NCBI GenBank assembly: GCA_016188575.1
Contig: JACPHN010000269.1
Span: 1 to 64,000, forward strand
Origin: Candidatus Schekmanbacteria bacterium
Lineage (GTDB): Bacteria > CSSED10-310 > JACPHN01
Direction of reading: 5' to 3'
Length of the DNA: 64,000 nucleotides
Shown: one piece after another, positions 62,411 through 64,000 of the stretch
Layout: each line of letters begins with the position of its first letter
Numbering within the stretch: the stretch's first letter is position 1
Program-made: the position numbers and the translations under genes
The notes under the pieces: model-generated
What the model saw: the letters and a program-made list of their open reading frames with translations, nothing else
What the model was told of the DNA's origin: nothing
Databases searched by the model: none

Positions 62411-64000
62411 TTGAAGTACGGCAGATGGAGAAGGCGCGCTACCACGGCTTGCCGCCGGGTCGCTCAATGCACTGCGGCCGCCGCCGCGATGGCGGCAGCA
62501 TTGGCGGCCTGGTGGCCGGGCGACGCCGACGCGGGCTCGCTCCCGGCAGTTGAGCGCCGGCAGCACAAGGTCACCCTTGCCACCTCAAACGTCGCGGTCG
62601 ACGGGGTCCTCGACGAGGCGGCTTGGCGGGACGCGGCGCGCGTTTCGCTTGACTGGGAGTGGTTTCCCGGCGACAACGTGCCGGCGCTGGTCTCAACGTA
62701 CTGCCTCTTGACATTTGATAGCAAGAACTTCTACGTCGGATTTCGCGCCGCTGACCCCGCCCCTGCCACGATCCGTTCCTACTACGCTGATCGGGACACG
62801 CCGTTTCAGGACGACACGGTGGGTTTTGTAGTCGATCCGTTCAACGATCGCCGCCGCGCCTTCCAATTCCGCGTGAACGCCGTTGGCGTGCAGATGGAGG
62901 CGGTCAACAGCGACATCACCGGCAGCGAGGATTGGTCCTGGGACATCATCTGGGATGCCGCCGCGCGGATCACGAACACGGGCTACGAGGTCGAGATCGC
63001 CGTGCCGTTCAGCCAGCTTCGCTTTCCGATCGAACCGCGCGCGCAAACTTGGGGCTTCCTGGCGATGCGCGACTATCCGCGCGACGTTCGGCACCGGTTG
63101 CGGTCGACCCTGTACGATCGGAGTCTCGACTGCTTCGTGTGCCAGTTCGAGTCCGTGACGGGTTTTGCGGACTTGAGCCCGGGGCGCAATATCGAGGTTG
63201 ATCCCACGCTGACCGCCAAGCGCACCGACGAACGAAACGAATGGCCGCAGGGTTCCATGGAGCAAGGTAGGGCCGAAGTCGAGCCCGGCCTGACGGGCAG
63301 GTGGAGCATCACGCCCAATGTGACCGGAAACATTGCACTGAATCCCGACTTCTCACACGTCGAGGCCGATGCCGCCCAACTTGCCGTCAATGAGCGCTTT
63401 GCGCTCTATTTTCCCGAGAAGCGGCCTTTCTTTCTGGAGGGGGCTGACCTGTTCGAAACACTAATTACCGCCGTGTTCACGCGCACGGTTGCGGACCCGG
63501 AGGCGGGTGTCAAGCTTACGGGTAAGTCCGGTCGCAGCGCATTTGGGGTGATCTTCGCTCGCGACCGCATCAACAATCTGGTGCTTCCGGACTATTTCGG
63601 GTCGGGTCTCGTGTCCGTCGACGCGCCTGTCAATAGCGCGGTGCTGCGCTATCGCGGCGACGTGGGGAAGACCTCGAGCGCCGGATTTCTCTATGCGGGC
63701 CGCGAGGGCGAGGATTACTACAATCACGCGGCGGGCTTTGACGCCCTCTTGCGGCCTGCCGAGTCGGATACCGTGCGCGCGAATCTCTTCTTTTCCCGAA
63801 CGCGGTACGCCGCGATAGTCGCCGCGGCCCAGGGCCAGCCGGCCGATCGGTTTGACGGCGCGGCAGGCCGGCTCAGCTACGATCACGCCGGTCGGGTCTG
63901 GTCATGGTGGGGGCGGTTCGCGGCCTACAGCGACGACTTTCGAGCGGATTCGGGGTTCATTCCGCAGACCGGCTTCCGCCTCGCTCGCGCCGGGGTCTCG
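62411..64000 (+). CDS. DUF5916 protein with CBM9-like N-terminus (3' end outside window)
   Basis: The frame is open from TTG 62411 to the window edge (530 codons). A basic N-terminus and alanine-rich hydrophobic stretch (AAAAMAAALAAWW, cleavage near DADA-GS) form a signal peptide. Next comes a CBM9-like sandwich (VAVDGVLDEAAWRDA, FYVGFRAADP, DDTVGFVVDPFNDRR) and then a DUF5916 outer-membrane-type region (NPDFSHVEADAAQLAVNERF, FPEKRPFFLEGADLF). The TTG follows GAGG at six bases; ATG 62489 would start inside the hydrophobic core. It is probably an outer-membrane protein; its substrate is unknown. Confidence 0.85.
   Translation, partial: MKYGRWRRRATTACRRVAQCTAAAAAMAAALAAWWPGDADAGSLPAVERRQHKVTLATSNVAVDGVLDEAAWRDAARVSLDWEWFPGDNVPALVSTYCLLTFDSKNFYVGFRAADPAPATIRSYYADRDTPFQDDTVGFVVDPFNDRRRAFQFRVNAVGVQMEAVNSDITGSEDWSWDIIWDAAARITNTGYEVEIAVPFSQLRFPIEPRAQTWGFLAMRDYPRDVRHRLRSTLYDRSLDCFVCQFESVTGFADLSPGRNIEVDPTLTAKRTDERNEWPQGSMEQGRAEVEPGLTGRWSITPNVTGNIALNPDFSHVEADAAQLAVNERFALYFPEKRPFFLEGADLFETLITAVFTRTVADPEAGVKLTGKSGRSAFGVIFARDRINNLVLPDYFGSGLVSVDAPVNSAVLRYRGDVGKTSSAGFLYAGREGEDYYNHAAGFDALLRPAESDTVRANLFFSRTRYAAIVAAAQGQPADRFDGAAGRLSYDHAGRVWSWWGRFAAYSDDFRADSGFIPQTGFRLARAGVS

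Noticed and set aside
1-64000. CRISPR arrays, prophage, insertion sequences, rRNA genes
   Set aside because: No regularly spaced direct repeats, transposase, integrase, capsid or rRNA-like sequence was noticed in a read-through by eye.

Overview
The window is a 64 kb piece of a GC-rich (roughly 60-65 % by eye) Gram-negative chromosome. Outer-membrane barrels, lipoproteins, a Pst phosphate importer, MotA/MotB and a heptosyltransferase-type GT9 enzyme indicate a proteobacterium-like cell. A large eukaryotic-type Ser/Thr kinase with ATPase and TPR modules, together with many secreted or periplasmic oddities, would fit a deltaproteobacterial or myxobacterial-type or other environmental lineage, but nothing here fixes the taxon. 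Genes are densely packed, often with ATGA overlaps. No phage, IS element, integrase or CRISPR array is visible.

Layout. 1-6.2 kb: a gene tail, Fe superoxide dismutase, a VapBC-type toxin-antitoxin pair, a giant Ser/Thr kinase and tRNA-Phe with its own promoter and terminator. 6.3-6.9 kb: an OmpA lipoprotein. 7.1-19.5 kb: one tight seven-gene operon holding a two-subunit xanthine-dehydrogenase-type enzyme, a second Fe-S/molybdopterin hydroxylase of the XdhD type, an SsnA-type amidohydrolase, two fold-II PLP enzymes and a coiled-coil/formylglycine-generating-enzyme-like protein. This looks like a purine or other N-heterocycle catabolic unit. 19.7-31.8 kb: mixed housekeeping and signalling genes (DUF3592, a small secreted protein, a histidine phosphatase, an acyl-CoA dehydrogenase-phosphotransferase fusion, MotA/MotB, a PAS histidine kinase, TrpB2, a peptidoglycan-binding effector-like protein). 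31.9-49.6 kb: a maltodextrin locus (malQ divergent from malK-malE-malF-malG, two secreted DOMON/glucodextranase-type proteins, an outer-membrane barrel, a secreted GH13 amylase), followed by MoxR, VWA and a second outer-membrane barrel. 49.8-55.3 kb: a GGDEF protein, a GDSL/TPR protein, GpsA and GT9. 55.4-60.9 kb: a phosphate operon pstS - phoU(pseudo-phosphatase fusion) - pstC - pstA - pstB1 - pstB2. 61-64 kb: an App1-type phosphatase and the start of a DUF5916 protein.

The most striking observations are these. The two tandem PstB ATPases carry complementary motif losses, so only a heterodimer could form one consensus ATP site. PhoU is fused to a low-molecular-weight-phosphatase-like domain lacking both the catalytic Cys and Arg. 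malF joins a GC-rich, host-like N-terminal sensor-like half to an AT-rich permease half. The acyl-CoA dehydrogenase-APH fusion has its domains in the opposite order to ACAD10/11. In the hydroxylase operon, two PLP enzymes and a coiled-coil FGE-like protein are translationally coupled to XdhD/SsnA.
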